Positions 45,995 to 54,814 of a stretch of 64,000 bases of DNA are shown here, piece after piece. A program made the position numbers and the translations under genes. The notes below the pieces were generated by a model. The model made no database searches, was not told the DNA's origin, and worked only from the letters and a program-made list of their open reading frames with translations. Within the stretch, counting starts at the first letter, position 1; every line of letters begins with the position of its first letter. Location of the stretch: contig JAYTOX010000065.1 in the NCBI GenBank assembly GCA_043747595.1, positions 1-64,000 of the forward strand. Direction: 5' to 3'. Origin of the DNA: JADKIH01 sp043747595 (lineage in GTDB: Bacteria > Bacteroidota > Bacteroidia > AKYH767-A > 2013-40CM-41-45).

Positions 45995-48900
45995 ATGAAT
46001 AAGACACTGTTACTAATTGCTTTTGTTTTTATTTCTATAAAGTCAACAGCAAAAAATTACTTTCAACAAAAGGTAGATTATAAAATTCACGTTACACTTG
46101 ATGATATACATCACACACTTTCGGCTAATGAAACTTTCGTTTACACGAACAACTCATCAGAATCATTAAATGAAATTTACATTCATCTTTATCCGAATGC
46201 TTACAAGAATACAAGCACCTTTCTAGCAAAAGAATATTTCAACACTGGATCAGATAAGATGTTACTTGCATCCGAAAACGATTTGGGCTACATCGATTCA
46301 CTTTCATTTTCAGTCGATGGAAAATTGGCCAATTGGAATTTACTGCAAGACACAATAGATATCGGAAAAATTAAACTAGCTACTCCACTATTGCCTGGAC
46401 AAAAAATTACTGTCAGTACGCCATTCAAAATAAAAATCCCTTCAGATCAACTCTCACGACTTGGCCATAATGGGCAGGCTTATTTTATAACACAATGGTT
46501 TCCTAAACCGGCAGTGTTTGATAAAAATGGTTGGAATTATTTTAGCTATTTAGATAAGGGAGAATACTACAGCGAGTTTGGTAGTTTCGACGTGACGATC
46601 AATTTACCGGCGAACTATGTTGTTGGTGCCACAGGTGAATTAGTTGATGGCGAAGAAGAATTGATATGGTTAAATGAAAAGGCAAAAGAAACTGCCTCAA
46701 TCATTACATTCCCTACAACGATGGAATTTCCTGCATCAGTTAAAGAACGAAAAACATTACATTATCATCAGGACAATGTTCACGACTTTGCATGGTTTGC
46801 CGATAAAAGATGGCATGTATTAAAAGGAGAAGTAGAATTACCAATGAGTAAAAGAAAAGTAACTACATGGTCGATGTTTACCAATGCAGAAGCAGCTATG
46901 TGGAAAATGAGTCCGGAATATATTTCACGTACATTGAAATACATGTCACAGTGGGTTGGTGAATATCCTTATTCAACTTGCACAGCTGTTGATGTAACAG
47001 AAGCTTCAGGTGATGGGATGGAATATCCGACGATTACAGCAATTGGAAGTTATGGCGATCCATTTGAGTTAGACGTTACTATTGTGCATGAAGTAGCGCA
47101 TAATTGGTTTTATGGAATCTTGGGAAGCAATGAACGCTATCACCCATGGATGGACGAAGGGTTTACAAATTTTTGTGAAACAAGATATGTTTATACGTAC
47201 TATAAAAATGATTCTATTAAGCAATTAGAGAACATATCAACTTTTAAGAAATTGAAAAACATTCTTTCATTGTCGGCGTTGAATCATAAAGATTTGCAGT
47301 ACTTAGGTTATTTAGCAGGTGCTCGGAAACACAGTGATGTATCGCAAGATCAAGCAGCACAAAATTTATCGAGAGCCAATTACAGAGGCGATGTTTACTA
47401 TAAAACAAGCGTATCTGTCGACTATTTAAAAGCTTATTTAGGCGATTCTTTATTCGATCGTTGTATGAATAATTATTTTGATCAATGGAAATTTAAACAT
47501 CCTGATCCGGATGATTTAAAAAATGCATTTGTAAGTGCTTCAGGAAAAAATTTAGATTGGTTTTTCGATAACTTAATGCGCTCTAGTAAAAAAATTGATT
47601 ATTCATTTAAAAAATTAACTCAACGGAATGATACAATCACACTATCTATTAAAAATAAAGAACAAATAAATTCACCACTTTGGGTTAGTACATATTTTCA
47701 GGGTAAAAAGCTAAACAACAAATTGATCGAAGGATTTTCCGGCTTGAAAAAAATTGAAACGGGATATACAACAGGCTATAGCTATAAGATCGATGGCGAA
47801 AATGAAATTCCTGAGTTAGAAAGGAGAAACAATACAATCCGTTCAAGTGGAATATTTAAAAAGACAGAAAAGTTAAAGTTGAAATTTTTATCAGGCATTG
47901 AAAATCCCGATAGAACAACAATCTATTTCATTCCTGTTGTTGGATATAATTTATATAATTCAGTGATGCCGGGAATTGTAGTCCACAATATTAATTTCTT
48001 TGAGAAAAAATTTGAGTACGCAATAATGCCTTTGTATGGAAGTAGAACAAAAGATATTTCAGGCGGTTTAAATTTGCAATATCATGTTTACCTTAACAAT
48101 AATACATTCAGAAAAATAACATTCGAAGAAACAATTGGACATTATGGGTATGCAGAAGATTTTTACTCTCCGCTCGACAATTCATACAACTACCATCACA
48201 TTCAAGAATTCACAAAATTCGATACTCGAGTAATCATTCAACTAAAGCGACCTCATCCACAAAAAGACATTAGAAAAGAAATTGAAGTAAGAGATGTTTT
48301 TGTGAGACGCGACATTCCATTCAATTCATTTTATGCACCGCAGGAAATAGATTACAATTATTTGAAATTAGAATATCGCAGAGTGAATAACAATCCTCTG
48401 GACGCTAGTAGCCAGAAATTTTTTGCTTTAATGAATAAAGATTTTATACAACTGAATGCAGAGTTAAAACAATTCTTTTGCTATGGCGAGCTGAACAAAG
48501 GTGCAAGCATTCGATTTTTTGCAGGCTTCACAAAAATTAACAATGAGATACAACGTGATGTTGATTATCGTTATAACTTAAGCGGAACAACAGGCGCAAC
48601 AGATTATTTATATGACGATATATTTATAGGACGCACAGAAACCGATGGCATCTGGTCACAACAGTTTAGTAGAACAGGCGCTGGATTTACAGCACCTACT
48701 TTTTTTTACAGGAAGGCAGAGAAATGGATTACAGGACTAAACGCTTCCACTACACTTCCCGGACTTATTCCTTTCAAATTATATGCAAATGTTGGAACTT
48801 TCGACAATACCGAATTGAGTTTTATCGGATTCAAAGGAATATCATGGGAACTTGGAGTAGAATTTCCGGTAATAAAGAACGTTCTTACAATTTACTTCCC

Positions 48901-49030
48901 ATTTGCTTACAGTAAAGACATCCAATACGCCATTGACTCTCAAAATTTGAATTTTGGAAATACTATTCGATTTGAATTACATTTGCAGAATCTAAATCCA
49001 TTAACTTACATCCGTAATATTTATAAATAG
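45995..49030 (+). CDS. Exported M1 family metallopeptidase
   Basis: 1011 residues from the ATG at 45995. The frame is open from a TTG at 45974, but the signal peptide MNKTLLLIAFVFISIKSTA starts at 45995. An M1 catalytic domain is present: zinc motif H365-E-V-A-H369 with the third ligand Glu388 exactly 19 residues after the second His (HPWMDEGF), and the exopeptidase motif is GDGMEYP near 343-349. The last 400 residues are a strand-rich extension with a barrel-like pattern (YKLEYR, FAGFTK, ending NLNPLTYIRNIYK). That is longer than a classical aminopeptidase N and suggests outer-membrane association. Confidence 0.87.
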   Translation: MNKTLLLIAFVFISIKSTAKNYFQQKVDYKIHVTLDDIHHTLSANETFVYTNNSSESLNEIYIHLYPNAYKNTSTFLAKEYFNTGSDKMLLASENDLGYIDSLSFSVDGKLANWNLLQDTIDIGKIKLATPLLPGQKITVSTPFKIKIPSDQLSRLGHNGQAYFITQWFPKPAVFDKNGWNYFSYLDKGEYYSEFGSFDVTINLPANYVVGATGELVDGEEELIWLNEKAKETASIITFPTTMEFPASVKERKTLHYHQDNVHDFAWFADKRWHVLKGEVELPMSKRKVTTWSMFTNAEAAMWKMSPEYISRTLKYMSQWVGEYPYSTCTAVDVTEASGDGMEYPTITAIGSYGDPFELDVTIVHEVAHNWFYGILGSNERYHPWMDEGFTNFCETRYVYTYYKNDSIKQLENISTFKKLKNILSLSALNHKDLQYLGYLAGARKHSDVSQDQAAQNLSRANYRGDVYYKTSVSVDYLKAYLGDSLFDRCMNNYFDQWKFKHPDPDDLKNAFVSASGKNLDWFFDNLMRSSKKIDYSFKKLTQRNDTITLSIKNKEQINSPLWVSTYFQGKKLNNKLIEGFSGLKKIETGYTTGYSYKIDGENEIPELERRNNTIRSSGIFKKTEKLKLKFLSGIENPDRTTIYFIPVVGYNLYNSVMPGIVVHNINFFEKKFEYAIMPLYGSRTKDISGGLNLQYHVYLNNNTFRKITFEETIGHYGYAEDFYSPLDNSYNYHHIQEFTKFDTRVIIQLKRPHPQKDIRKEIEVRDVFVRRDIPFNSFYAPQEIDYNYLKLEYRRVNNNPLDASSQKFFALMNKDFIQLNAELKQFFCYGELNKGASIRFFAGFTKINNEIQRDVDYRYNLSGTTGATDYLYDDIFIGRTETDGIWSQQFSRTGAGFTAPTFFYRKAEKWITGLNASTTLPGLIPFKLYANVGTFDNTELSFIGFKGISWELGVEFPVIKNVLTIYFPFAYSKDIQYAIDSQNLNFGNTIRFELHLQNLNPLTYIRNIYK

Positions 49031-49782
49031 TGATTCCCGGAAAAAAAATTTATTTCGCTTCAGACTTTCACCTTGGTGTTCCTACCTATGAAAAAAGTTT
49101 GGTGCGTGAAAAAAAGATTGTCAAGTGGCTAGATTCAATAAAAGTTGATGCCGAAGAATTGTATTTAATGGGCGATGTATTTGATTTTTGGTTTGAATAT
49201 AAAACCGTTGCTCCCAGAGGATACGTTCGACTGTTAGGAAAGCTTGCAGAGTTATCGGATGCCGGGATAAAACTGTTTTATTTTACCGGAAATCATGACA
49301 TGTGGACGTTCGATTATTTACAAAAAGAACTTAATGCTACTATTTACCGGGAACCTATAGAACAGAATTACAATGGGAAAAACTTTTACATTGGTCATGG
49401 CGACGGACTAGGGCCGGGTGATCATGGTTATAAATTCATAAAAAAAATATTTGCCAGTTCTATTTGTCAATGGCTATTTGCACGCCTTCATCCTAATTTT
49501 GGAATTGGCTTAGCAAATTATTTTTCTAAAAAAAGCAGAGTTGCGACTGGCACTACCGATGAAAAATATTTAGGCGAAGAAAAAGAATGGCTTGTTATTT
49601 ACTCGAAAGAACTTCTCGCTAAAAAACATTTCGATTATTTAATATTTGGTCATCGACATTTGCCATTAGACATTACAATTAATGAAAATAGCCGATATGT
49701 AAATTTGGGCGATTGGATACAATATTTTACCTACGGAGTATTTGACGGAAAAGATTTTCAGCTTCTTAAATACGAAGACTAA
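49030..49782 (+). CDS. lpxH: UDP-2,3-diacylglucosamine diphosphatase (LpxH-like)
   Basis: 250 residues. The start is GTG at 49030, sharing the G of the previous stop codon TAG. An in-frame TAA lies two codons upstream, so no longer start exists. LpxH-type metallophosphatase motifs are D12-F-H14 in ASDFHLG, GDVFDFW at 48-54, GNHD at 87-90, GHGDGLGPGD near 118-127, and GHRHLP near 209-214. It hydrolyses UDP-2,3-diacylglucosamine to lipid X at the inner membrane. This is a lipid A step upstream of LpxK, which is encoded 6 kb away on the same strand. Confidence 0.88.
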   Translation: MIPGKKIYFASDFHLGVPTYEKSLVREKKIVKWLDSIKVDAEELYLMGDVFDFWFEYKTVAPRGYVRLLGKLAELSDAGIKLFYFTGNHDMWTFDYLQKELNATIYREPIEQNYNGKNFYIGHGDGLGPGDHGYKFIKKIFASSICQWLFARLHPNFGIGLANYFSKKSRVATGTTDEKYLGEEKEWLVIYSKELLAKKHFDYLIFGHRHLPLDITINENSRYVNLGDWIQYFTYGVFDGKDFQLLKYED

Positions 49783-49808
49783 GTACTAACTCATAATTTG
49801 CAGTAGTC

Positions 49809-49841
49809 GAACAATCTTTTAGTTTACTAAAGCAATTGTTC
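49809..49841. terminator. Hairpin between convergent LpxH-like and M24 peptidase genes
   Basis: The outer stem GAACAAT / ATTGTTC has an inner CTTTTAG / CTAAAG pairing. It overlaps the stop codon of the minus-strand gene. T runs are short, so terminator function is plausible but weak. Confidence 0.4.
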
Positions 49842-50495
49842 AAAGAAGGCGCCAATTTTCCTGACTTTATCAACCAAATGAATTTCTAAAATCCAATCAC
49901 GTTGATTACCGTTTTTATCGGGTAAAGAAAGGAGGTCGTTATTTTCCGGATGAATGTATAGTTCAATTATGTTTTTCCCGATACGCTCATGAGGAAACTG
50001 ACCAACAATATGTCCTGCTATTTCACCACCAAACTCCCATCCTAATTGTTGAGCTCTTTTAAAACAATGCAAGTACAACTGACTACAAGAAAGATTTTTT
50101 TGCTGATGAGTCCAATCTCTCACTTCAAACCATAATCGTTCAACATCTTCTTTCAGTTTTATTTTTACCGGATTATTTCCTAAAACGTATGTTCGTCCAA
50201 AATCAGCTTCCCATTCATCAAAAACAGGACCGAAATCAAAAAACAAAATATCATCTTCTTGAATTATTCGATTAGGCGGATTCTCATCGTACGGATGCAA
50301 TGTGTTTTCTCCAGCTCGTACAATTCTTTTATGCCAAAATTTTTCAATTCCGAAGTCATCGTAAGCCAATTCGTAGATTTCTTCGTTGAGTTGTTTTTCT
50401 GTTTTCCCGGCAACGATTAACGATTTGTCTTCAATGGCATGAAATAATTCTTCAGCTTTCTTTTCAGCTTCAATAAGTGCTTGTTTACTGTTCAT
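49827..50495 (-). CDS. M24 family metallopeptidase
   Basis: 222 residues with the pita-bread fold ligands: Asp87 in FFDFGP, Asp98 in EADFGR, His162 in AGHIVGQFPHE, Glu204 in ILEIHL and Glu219 near the C-terminus. It is shorter than methionine aminopeptidase or Xaa-Pro peptidases and lacks an N-terminal creatinase domain. The substrate could be small peptides, or the protein may be a non-classical M24 member. It is the last gene of a possible minus-strand operon that starts with pfkA, 33 bp after the SRPBCC gene. Confidence 0.8.
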   Translation of the reverse strand: MNSKQALIEAEKKAEELFHAIEDKSLIVAGKTEKQLNEEIYELAYDDFGIEKFWHKRIVRAGENTLHPYDENPPNRIIQEDDILFFDFGPVFDEWEADFGRTYVLGNNPVKIKLKEDVERLWFEVRDWTHQQKNLSCSQLYLHCFKRAQQLGWEFGGEIAGHIVGQFPHERIGKNIIELYIHPENNDLLSLPDKNGNQRDWILEIHLVDKVRKIGAFFEQLL

Positions 50496-50528
50496 TATTT
50501 TAAATGATTAATAAGAAAAAATAAAATT

Positions 50529-50981
50529 CTACTTCTCTTCAGCTGTGGTTTTGATTTTAATTAGAATTGGATTCCACCCTTCACCTCCATTGTAAGCTTC
50601 TGCATATCTCCTTTGGCCGTCGCCAACCAAATTATAATCGCCTTGAGTTACGACTAAAGTTACCTCACCGCTTTTTTCAGCCAAGTCATACGTTACAGTT
50701 AAATAATTTTCTGGAAGATCGAGAAGAGAAGAGTGAGGATCGAATACCGTATAGGAAAGATGTTTCATTGGGATGATAGAAACGATATTCCCTTTAACAG
50801 CAGTAAACGGTTTCCCTTCATAAATCATTTCCCAAGTGAGCGCATCACCATCCTGCCAGTTCGATAATGCCTCGCAACCAAACATGTATTTTTTTGTTTC
50901 CTCCGGATCTGTTAAAGTTTTCCAAACCTTAGCGAGATCAGAATTAATAACGATGGTATTTGTAATAAATAATTTGTTCAT
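50529..50981 (-). CDS. SRPBCC / AHSA1-like domain protein
   Basis: 150 residues, one START-like helix-grip domain. The pattern IVINSDLAKVWKTLTDPEETKKYMFG at the N-terminus, LTWEMIYEGKPFTAVKGNI in the middle and VTLVVTQGDYN near 112 is typical of activator-of-Hsp90-like (AHSA1) bacterial proteins. These bind hydrophobic ligands or act as co-chaperone-like factors. No specific function can be assigned. It lies between the kinase and M24 peptidase genes. Confidence 0.83.
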   Translation of the reverse strand: MNKLFITNTIVINSDLAKVWKTLTDPEETKKYMFGCEALSNWQDGDALTWEMIYEGKPFTAVKGNIVSIIPMKHLSYTVFDPHSSLLDLPENYLTVTYDLAEKSGEVTLVVTQGDYNLVGDGQRRYAEAYNGGEGWNPILIKIKTTAEEK

Positions 50982-51052
50982 ATAAAATTAAATAAAAACG
51001 GATTAATTACTTACACTAATTAAAATTCCTGAAAATCCGAAATTTTCAAGTC

Positions 51053-51907
51053 TCATATATTATATTCCTTCCTCCAATAATATTCAGCCAAATTACCTAT
51101 AGGATGTTGAATTATTTTATCCACTTGAGCATTCTTTTCATTTCCAACTTTGCGAACAATCTCTTGAAAATAGAAAGCAATACTTCCGACAAAGTGAATT
51201 TTTATTTTTTTAAAATTATCATAGCCACAAACCGACAAATCAAAAAACTCTTCGATCCCTTTTGTTACTTGTTGAATTATCCACGGATCATTTTTATTCT
51301 CTGTAAAGAACTTCGCAAAAGAAGCTAACCAAACATTTGCATTCGGGTTATTGTAAACATGAGCAATCATAATCTCTTTACTCATTACAGACTCTTCTTC
51401 AAACTTCGCCTTTAAATTTTTCGGTAATATATTATACAGATAATGAGCTATAAGTTTTTTACCAAAATATGATCCACTACCTTCATCGCCCATAATAAAA
51501 CCAAGTCCGTAATTATTTTTGTGGATATTTTTTCCATCAAAATAACACGAATTACTTCCTGTACCTAAGATGCAAGAAATACCGGCTTCATCACCGCAAG
51601 TTGCAAGAACAGCTGCCTTCACATCATGATCAACTACAATTTGAGCATCAATAAAAAATTTACCCAACGCTTTGCTTACAATTTGGATTCTATCATTGCT
51701 AGAACAACCGGCACCAAAGAAGAAAATTTTTTCTATATTTTCTGCAATTTCCGATAGCGCTTTGCTTTTTTGAAGAACATTGAATATAAAACTTTCATCG
51801 TGGAAGTACGGATTAAATCCAACTGTACTAACTTTTTCTCCAATGCCTGTACTTTCAACAATGACCCAATCAGCTTTTGTAGATCCACTGTCGGCTACCA
51901 ATATCAT
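51053..51907 (-). CDS. BadF/BcrA-type ATPase, N-acetylglucosamine kinase-like
   Basis: 284 residues, ASKHA fold. Phosphate-1 motif ADSGSTKADW lies at 5-14. The phosphate-2 and glucosamine-kinase region is SCILGTGSNSCYFDG near 115-129, and GLGFIMGDEGSGSYFGKKL near 137-155 is the sugar-kinase-type loop of NAGK and BadF/BadG proteins. It probably phosphorylates an amino sugar such as N-acetylglucosamine, perhaps from cell-wall recycling. It is 41 bp downstream of gapN in the pfkA-gapN cluster, which fits a role in feeding sugars into glycolysis. Confidence 0.83.
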   Translation of the reverse strand: MILVADSGSTKADWVIVESTGIGEKVSTVGFNPYFHDESFIFNVLQKSKALSEIAENIEKIFFFGAGCSSNDRIQIVSKALGKFFIDAQIVVDHDVKAAVLATCGDEAGISCILGTGSNSCYFDGKNIHKNNYGLGFIMGDEGSGSYFGKKLIAHYLYNILPKNLKAKFEEESVMSKEIMIAHVYNNPNANVWLASFAKFFTENKNDPWIIQQVTKGIEEFFDLSVCGYDNFKKIKIHFVGSIAFYFQEIVRKVGNEKNAQVDKIIQHPIGNLAEYYWRKEYNI

Positions 51908-51948
51908 AGATTAATTTTTAAAATTAGAATTAACTTTATAGAGAATAC

Positions 51949-53586
51949 CTAAAGAATAAAATCGGTACTTAAGAAAGACGATTTTCGTTCGTCCAATATT
52001 TCAGTAAGGATACTTTTGTTTAAGTCATTGTCTTTAGTCGCTACCAATGTACGAATACTAAAAACACGAAGCGCATCACTCACGCTCAATGTTCCTTCGG
52101 CAGAATCTTTTCTTCCATTGAATGGAAATACATCAGGGCCACGTTGACATTGACTATTGATATTTACCCTACAAACTTGATTAACCAATGGATCAATCAG
52201 CTGAGCTATTTCATCTGCATTAGACCCGAAAATACTTACTTGTTGTCCATAGTTCGAATTAACAATGTAATCGATTGGTTCATTTACATCGGTAAATTCA
52301 ATGACAGGAATTACCGGCCCGAATTGCTCTTCGTTGTAAATGCGCATCGATGGAAGTATGCCTGTTAAAACAGCCGGATACATGAAACTTTCATTTACCT
52401 CGCCTCCATTTTTATTGATTACCGTTGCTCCTTTTGCAACAGCATCATCAATCAGATCTTTCAAATAGTTGGTTTTTCCTTTTTCCGGCAAAGGAGTTAA
52501 CATTACATTTTCTTCCCAAGGCATGCCTGCTTTTAGAAGTTCCAACTTTTGACAATATTTTTCAAGAAAAGATTTAGCAATCGATTTGTGAACAAAAATC
52601 ATTTTCAATGCTGTGCATCGCTGACCATTGAACGATAAAGATCCGGTGATGCATTCACTCACTGTCATTTCAAGCTCGGCATCAGGTAGAATGATAGCAG
52701 GATTTTTAGCTTCAAGTCCTAGCGCACCTCTCAAACGATTAGGAAATGGATGTTGCTTCTTCAATATGTTTGCAACACGACTAGTACCAATAAATGCCAG
52801 GCAATCAATTTTTCCCGAAGCCATTAGAGTTCCACTTGTTTCTGCTCCTTCACCATAAATAATATTGATAACACCTTTGGGAAAAGAGTCGCGAAAAATT
52901 TCCAGCAACGGCCTATGTAATAAAACACCATATTTAGCAGGTTTAAAAATTACTGAGTTACCCATGATAAGCGCGGGTATCAAATTACAGTAGGTTTCAT
53001 TTAGCGGATAATTGTATGGGCCCATACACAGAACAACACCAAGCGGACCTCGACGAATTTGCGCATAAACACCTTGCACTTTTTGAATGCGTGAACTATC
53101 ACGATCTAACGTTTTCAGAGCATCTATCGTGTCTTGAATATAATCAATGGTACGATCAAATTCTTTTTGAGAGTCAGAAAAACTTTTACCAATTTCCCAC
53201 ATAATCATTTTCACAACATCATCACGCTTCTCTTTCATTCGCTTTGTGAAATTCACCATGTGTTCTATTCGCTTTCTGATACTCATGGTAGCCCACTCAC
53301 CTCTTCCATTATTATAAGAAGTTACAGCAGCATCCAAAGCTTTTAGCGCTGCTTCTTTATTCAAAATTGGTTGTGAGCCTAAACGAACTTGTTTAGTAAC
53401 ACCATTTTCATTTACAAAAATAGGTGAGTAAACATCTTTTACAGGTCCGTTCCATTTTAATATTTCACCATTGATCAAATATTCAGTTTGCTCGATTTCA
53501 GCTTTGATCTTCAAATTATCGGGTATATCTTTTAAGCTAGGAAAAATATTTTCTAATTTCGAATTGCTTGCGGAGTTTGTTATCAT
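51949..53586 (-). CDS. gapN: NADP-dependent non-phosphorylating glyceraldehyde-3-phosphate dehydrogenase
   Basis: 545 residues, an aldehyde dehydrogenase. Nucleophile Cys324 is in FNGQRCTALK and general base Glu292 in LEAKNP. Lys215 in FKPAK contacts the cofactor. The NYPLNETYCNLIPAL segment near 192-206 and the GQRCTALK context match GapN rather than generic ALDHs. Bacteroidota GapN is longer than the streptococcal form (about 475) because of N- and C-terminal extensions. It oxidises glyceraldehyde-3-phosphate directly to 3-phosphoglycerate and makes NADPH. It follows pfkA after 44 bp, so it is probably co-transcribed. Confidence 0.88.
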   Translation of the reverse strand: MITNSASNSKLENIFPSLKDIPDNLKIKAEIEQTEYLINGEILKWNGPVKDVYSPIFVNENGVTKQVRLGSQPILNKEAALKALDAAVTSYNNGRGEWATMSIRKRIEHMVNFTKRMKEKRDDVVKMIMWEIGKSFSDSQKEFDRTIDYIQDTIDALKTLDRDSSRIQKVQGVYAQIRRGPLGVVLCMGPYNYPLNETYCNLIPALIMGNSVIFKPAKYGVLLHRPLLEIFRDSFPKGVINIIYGEGAETSGTLMASGKIDCLAFIGTSRVANILKKQHPFPNRLRGALGLEAKNPAIILPDAELEMTVSECITGSLSFNGQRCTALKMIFVHKSIAKSFLEKYCQKLELLKAGMPWEENVMLTPLPEKGKTNYLKDLIDDAVAKGATVINKNGGEVNESFMYPAVLTGILPSMRIYNEEQFGPVIPVIEFTDVNEPIDYIVNSNYGQQVSIFGSNADEIAQLIDPLVNQVCRVNINSQCQRGPDVFPFNGRKDSAEGTLSVSDALRVFSIRTLVATKDNDLNKSILTEILDERKSSFLSTDFIL

Positions 53587-53630
53587 TCTAATATTTTAAG
53601 TAAAGGTACATTAATTCAATCTACTCATTT

Positions 53631-54617
53631 TTACATAGCCAAAATAGATGCTAATCTAATGAGATTATTATCCAATTCAAATTGATTTGTTGTTGCCAGT
53701 TTTAAATCAGTTAACTTTATTTTATTATCCATTAGCCCAACCATTTTTTTCGATTCGCCTGCTATAAGAGATTCCACTGCTTGTGCTCCTAATCGACTAG
53801 CAAGTACACGATCGAAACAAGAAGGACTACCTCCACGTTGAAGATGCCCTAATATGGTGACTTTTGTGTCGTAGAACTTAAATTTCTTTTTTACTTTTTC
53901 TGCAATCTTGAGTGCACCACCACTTCTATCTCCTTCAGCAATGATTACTATGCTTGAGGCTTTTTTATTTTTCGCTCCCGTTTTTAATATTTTAATCAAA
54001 TCTTCAAAGTTCGTTTGACGCTCCGGTAATAAAATTGCTTCCGATCCACCTGCAATCCCTGACCAAAGCGCAATGCAGCCGGAGTCTCTGCCCATTACTT
54101 CTATAAAAAATAATCGGTTGTGCGATGCTGCTGTATCTCTTATCTTGTCAATAGCTTCAATCGTAGTATTAGTAGCTGTGTCGAAGCCGATGGTATAGTC
54201 TGTTCCGTATAAATCGTTGTCAATCGTACCCGGAACACCAATAACTGGAACATCATAGCGATTAGAAAATTCTTCCGCTCCTTTAAAAGTTCCATCACCG
54301 CCAATGACCACTAAGCCATCAATTTTATTTGCCTTGAAATTTCGATAGGCCTTAGCCATACCTTTCTCCGTTTTAAATTCAAGACATCGTGCTGTTTTTA
54401 AAATTGTACCACCTCTGTGAATAATATTGCTCACCGATCGAGAATTCATGGGTTTGATTGCATTTAGGATCAAGCCTTCATATCCTCTTGTAACACCCAT
54501 AATCTGCTTATTGTAATAGATTGCAGTTCTTACAACTGCTCTAATTGCTGCATTCATGCCGGGAGCATCTCCTCCTGAGGTAAGTAATCCAATGCGTTTT
54601 ATTTTGGGTTTAGTCAT
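53631..54617 (-). CDS. pfkA: ATP-dependent 6-phosphofructokinase
   Basis: 328 residues, the normal length of the bacterial enzyme. Motifs are LLTSGGDAPGMNAAIRA at 11-27, GGDGTFKGAEEF near 104-115 (Gly at the ATP site), PGTIDNDLYGTDYTIGFDTA near 139-158 with the catalytic Asp, and EVMGRDSGCIAL near 177-188. LQRGGSPSCFDR near 258 completes the signature. GGDGT fits an ATP rather than PPi donor. It is the first gene of the pfkA-gapN-kinase cluster. Its promoter carries a perfect palindrome and faces the divergent NrtR-like gene. Confidence 0.96.
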   Translation of the reverse strand: MTKPKIKRIGLLTSGGDAPGMNAAIRAVVRTAIYYNKQIMGVTRGYEGLILNAIKPMNSRSVSNIIHRGGTILKTARCLEFKTEKGMAKAYRNFKANKIDGLVVIGGDGTFKGAEEFSNRYDVPVIGVPGTIDNDLYGTDYTIGFDTATNTTIEAIDKIRDTAASHNRLFFIEVMGRDSGCIALWSGIAGGSEAILLPERQTNFEDLIKILKTGAKNKKASSIVIIAEGDRSGGALKIAEKVKKKFKFYDTKVTILGHLQRGGSPSCFDRVLASRLGAQAVESLIAGESKKMVGLMDNKIKLTDLKLATTNQFELDNNLIRLASILAM

Positions 54618-54633
54618 TTAATACAAGAATTGA

Positions 54634-54652
54634 TAGTGTAAATTTTACACTA
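54634..54652. promoter_or_regulatory. Perfect 19-bp palindrome, candidate operator of pfkA
   Basis: TAGTGTAAA-T-TTTACACTA has nine-base arms and one central base, with no mismatch. It begins 17 bp upstream of the pfkA start codon and overlaps the predicted -7 element and transcription start. This placement suits a repressor. The divergent NrtR-like regulator at 54815 is the natural candidate. Confidence 0.65.
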
Positions 54653-54680
54653 AGGTAAATATATGATCCAATTTTCCAAA
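54650..54680 (-). promoter_or_regulatory. Bacteroidota promoter of pfkA
   Basis: On the minus strand, TTTG (54677-54680) is followed after 19 bp by TACCTTAG (54650-54657), one mismatch from TAnnTTTG. The spacing is ideal. The -7 element overlaps the palindrome at 54634-54652. Confidence 0.6.
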
Positions 54681-54702
54681 CTTTAAATGAAATAATTAAC
54701 AA

Positions 54703-54726
54703 TTTTCTCTCTTTTAAGAGAAAAAA
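54703..54726. promoter_or_regulatory. AT-rich imperfect palindrome in the pfkA / regulator intergenic region
   Basis: TTTTcTCTCTTttAAGAGAaAAAA has one mismatched pair in a 24-bp dyad. It could be a second operator or only a fortuitous A/T symmetry. Confidence 0.25.
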
Positions 54727-54814
54727 ACAAAAACTCATTAGTCATTAAAAAAATAAAAATATATTTTCAAAAAAAGTAAATAATAGAAATCGATTCTTTT
54801 AATTTGCACAACCG

